DNA of 6,559 nucleotides from positions 9,416-15,974 of the forward strand of contig JASEJH010000009.1 in the NCBI GenBank assembly GCA_030016455.1. Reading direction: 5' to 3'. A program made the position numbers and the translations under genes. Source of the DNA: Thermoanaerobacteraceae bacterium. GTDB taxonomy: Bacteria; Bacillota; Desulfotomaculia; Desulfotomaculales; Ammonificaceae. A model generated the notes under the pieces. That model searched no databases and was not told the DNA's origin. It saw only the letters and a list, made by a program, of their open reading frames with translations. Shown here piece by piece: positions 5,311 to 6,559 of the stretch (position 1 is its first letter; every line of letters begins with the position of its first letter).

Positions 5311-5820
5311 TTAACCTCCTTCGCCCGTCACCATCCTTTCAAATTTTTCCAGAGCATCCCGCCGCCCGGCAACGATGATCGTTTGACCGGGGGTAAAAAC
5401 GTATCCCGGACCGGGATTAATGGCCGCCGTCCGTTTCTTCCCCTTCTCCGTTTGCTCAATGACGGCCACTACCGTGATCCCGTATTTTTTCCGGACGGCA
5501 AGATCCCCGATCGATTTGCCGGCCACCTCAGCGTTCGGGCTAATTTTCAGCCATTCGATATGCAACTCCGCCACCGCCGCCTCCAGCTTTTCCAGTACCT
5601 TGGGCTGGTAAAAGGCGCCGCCGATGATTGACCCGACCTGCCGGGCCTCCTGATCCGTGAGCGTTACCGAGCAGGCAGGTTCGTCCTCGTCAGCGCCGAA
5701 GAAAAACAGCTCGCGGTTGCCTTCGTCGTAAATCACAATCCCGAGCCGCTCTCCGCTATCGAGCCGCACCACGTATTTCTTACCGAGTCCCGGAAGTTCC
5801 GCCTCTTTAATCTCTGCCAC
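5311..5820 (-). CDS. khtT: KhtT-like regulatory subunit of the K+/H+ antiporter (RCK_C domain)
   Basis: The 169-residue soluble protein agrees in length and pattern with KhtT (YhaT, about 165 residues). It begins IKEAELPGLGKKYVV (4-18), continues with GERLGIVIYDEGNRELFFF (23-41), QEARQVGSIIGGAFYQP (57-73) and HIEWLKI (87-93), then a C-terminal RCK_C (TrkA-C) domain at about 85-165 with AGKSIGDLAVRKKYGITVVAV (100-120), INPGP (134-138) and FTPGQTIIVAGR (142-153). In B. subtilis KhtT holds KhtU inactive and relieves inhibition on binding c-di-AMP at the RCK_C domain or at raised pH; I infer the same here. The start is GTG 5820, seven bases after a GGGGTG site; the conserved region begins right after it. 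It is the first gene of a two-gene operon. No khtS homologue is visible. Confidence 0.93.
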   Translation of the reverse strand: MAEIKEAELPGLGKKYVVRLDSGERLGIVIYDEGNRELFFFGADEDEPACSVTLTDQEARQVGSIIGGAFYQPKVLEKLEAAVAELHIEWLKISPNAEVAGKSIGDLAVRKKYGITVVAVIEQTEKGKKRTAAINPGPGYVFTPGQTIIVAGRRDALEKFERMVTGEGG

Positions 5821-5873
5821 CTGTTAACACCCCATTTAGGCCACTCTCGCAGTGTCCCGACTTTCACAGGCCT

Positions 5874-5903
5874 ATCATATCAAACCAAGCAACCGGTAAA
5901 CAA
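5874..5903 (-). promoter_or_regulatory. Likely promoter of khtTU
   Basis: On the minus strand TATGAT (5874-5879), preceded by TGA as an extended -10, has TTGTTT (5898-5903) 18 bases upstream. Transcription would start near 5867, leaving a leader of about 47 bases before the khtT GTG. The leader contains only a weak CACT/AGTG hairpin. Confidence 0.5.
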
Positions 5904-6001
5904 GCCTGGATTGATTACCGCCCTCAATTTCCAGAGAAGCGTGCCACGGACATTTCTTTTCTTCCGCCAACTGCATGGTAAATTTATCTTTTACGGCGCC
6001 G

Positions 6002-6039
6002 AAAAAAGGATTAGTTAAAACCTTGCGGAAACCTTTTTT
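6002..6039 (+). promoter_or_regulatory. Leader dyad next to the channel ribosome binding site
   Basis: AAAAAAGG (6002-6009) is complementary to CCTTTTTT (6032-6039), and the GGAGGT ribosome binding site starts at the next base, 6040. A hairpin here would abut the site and could affect ribosome access, though its mostly A-U stem is weak. The remainder of the 231-base intergenic region (5821-6051) shows only a poor extended -10 (TGGTAAATT, near 5977) for the plus direction. Confidence 0.35.
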
Positions 6040-6051
6040 GGAGGTTAAAAA

Positions 6052-6559
6052 GTGTCTCTTGGAAGCCCGCAAACCCAGGGCAGCTACAGGGTTTTTTACA
6101 CGGCACTGCGCCTCTTTGCCTATTTGGCTTTCATCGGTCTTATCGCCTGCGTTCTCGGCACTTTCCTGGTGGCGCATTACGAAAAACTATCCCTTTTCGA
6201 TGCCTTTTACCTCCTGGTCATTACACTCGCGACCGTAGGTTACGGTGATATCCACCCCGTTACGCAGGCGGGTAAAATCATCGTGATGATTCTCATCGTC
6301 TTTGGGGTGGGTTACGTCTCGCTGTCAGCCTCCATCGTGGTCGCCACGCTCGTTGAAGGACATATTATGTACTTCTGGAGGGAAAGAAAAATGGAGCGAA
6401 AAATCGCAAAACTCAGCGGTCACGTGATCGTTTGCGGCTTGGGCCGCGCCGGAACAGCAGTTGTAAAGCAACTGGAACGCGAAGGCGCAGACTTTGTGGG
6501 CATCGACGCAAATGAACACCTCGTAGAAACACTGAAAGAGCGCGGCTATCTGGTCATTG
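6052..6559 (+). CDS. Kch-like two-helix potassium channel with RCK domain (C-terminus beyond the window)
   Basis: The gene starts with GTG at 6052, six bases after GGAGGT, and is open at the window end after 169 codons. A first membrane helix (about residues 22-42) is followed by a pore helix and the potassium selectivity filter TLATVGYGD (58-66), then a second helix (about 75-101). A charged linker WRERKMERKIAKL leads to an RCK N-terminal Rossmann domain beginning HVIVCGLGRAG (124-134) with the GxGxxG nucleotide motif and Asp152 closing the second strand. This is the MthK/Kch/YugO-type architecture, a ligand-gated K+ channel in the cytoplasmic membrane; full-length members usually have about 330-340 residues. 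It faces away from khtTU, so the locus encodes two K+ pathways from one intergenic region. Kinship to YugO-type channels is plausible, but the C-terminal domain is not visible, so no symbol is given. Confidence 0.94.
   Translation, partial: MSLGSPQTQGSYRVFYTALRLFAYLAFIGLIACVLGTFLVAHYEKLSLFDAFYLLVITLATVGYGDIHPVTQAGKIIVMILIVFGVGYVSLSASIVVATLVEGHIMYFWRERKMERKIAKLSGHVIVCGLGRAGTAVVKQLEREGADFVGIDANEHLVETLKERGYLVI

Noticed and set aside
5821..6051. c-di-AMP (ydaO-type) riboswitch between khtT and the channel
   Set aside because: The context would suit one, but I could not find the conserved core or the multi-stem layout, and the khtT leader appears only about 47 bases long.

Overview
The window looks like chromosomal DNA of a moderately GC-rich, spore-forming, probably anaerobic member of the Firmicutes, of the Desulfotomaculum/Pelotomaculum/Moorella kind. 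The evidence is a YyaC-type sporulation protein, a KhtT/KhtU potassium-efflux pair like that of Bacillus, strong AGGAGG ribosome binding sites, a sigma-A type tRNA promoter, and an apparent selenocysteine codon. The genus is an inference. No insertion-sequence gene, phage gene or CRISPR array is visible.

Layout: bases 1-1292 (minus strand) hold the first 430 codons of a HyuA-type hydantoinase/oxoprolinase. Bases 1293-1942 contain no convincing gene. They hold an unusual nested repeat cluster (1506-1674), a 7-base tandem repeat, several short dyads and a terminator-like hairpin just before the next gene. Bases 1943-2554 (plus) encode a complete FrnE/DsbA-like thiol oxidoreductase whose active-site motif is UPFC: codon 13 is TGA at the place of the first active-site cysteine, and a well-formed SECIS-like hairpin follows. 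Conventional gene calling would start at a downstream GTG and lose the catalytic motif. This is the most interesting feature of the window. Convergent to it is yyaC (2614-3267, minus).

Bases 3268-3843 contain no secure gene, only an uncertain 80-codon reading frame. Next comes a textbook tRNA-Leu(CAG) transcription unit on the minus strand: promoter TTGTCA-17-TATAAT, encoded CCA and a Rho-independent terminator.

The right third is a potassium-homeostasis locus. khtT and khtU (5820 to 4088, minus) form a two-gene operon for a K+/H+ antiporter and its RCK_C regulatory subunit. A Kch-like two-helix potassium channel with an RCK domain (6052 to the window end, plus) is transcribed divergently from a shared 231-base intergenic region. 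The locus therefore pairs a gated K+ channel with a K+ efflux antiporter, both controlled through cytoplasmic RCK-type domains.
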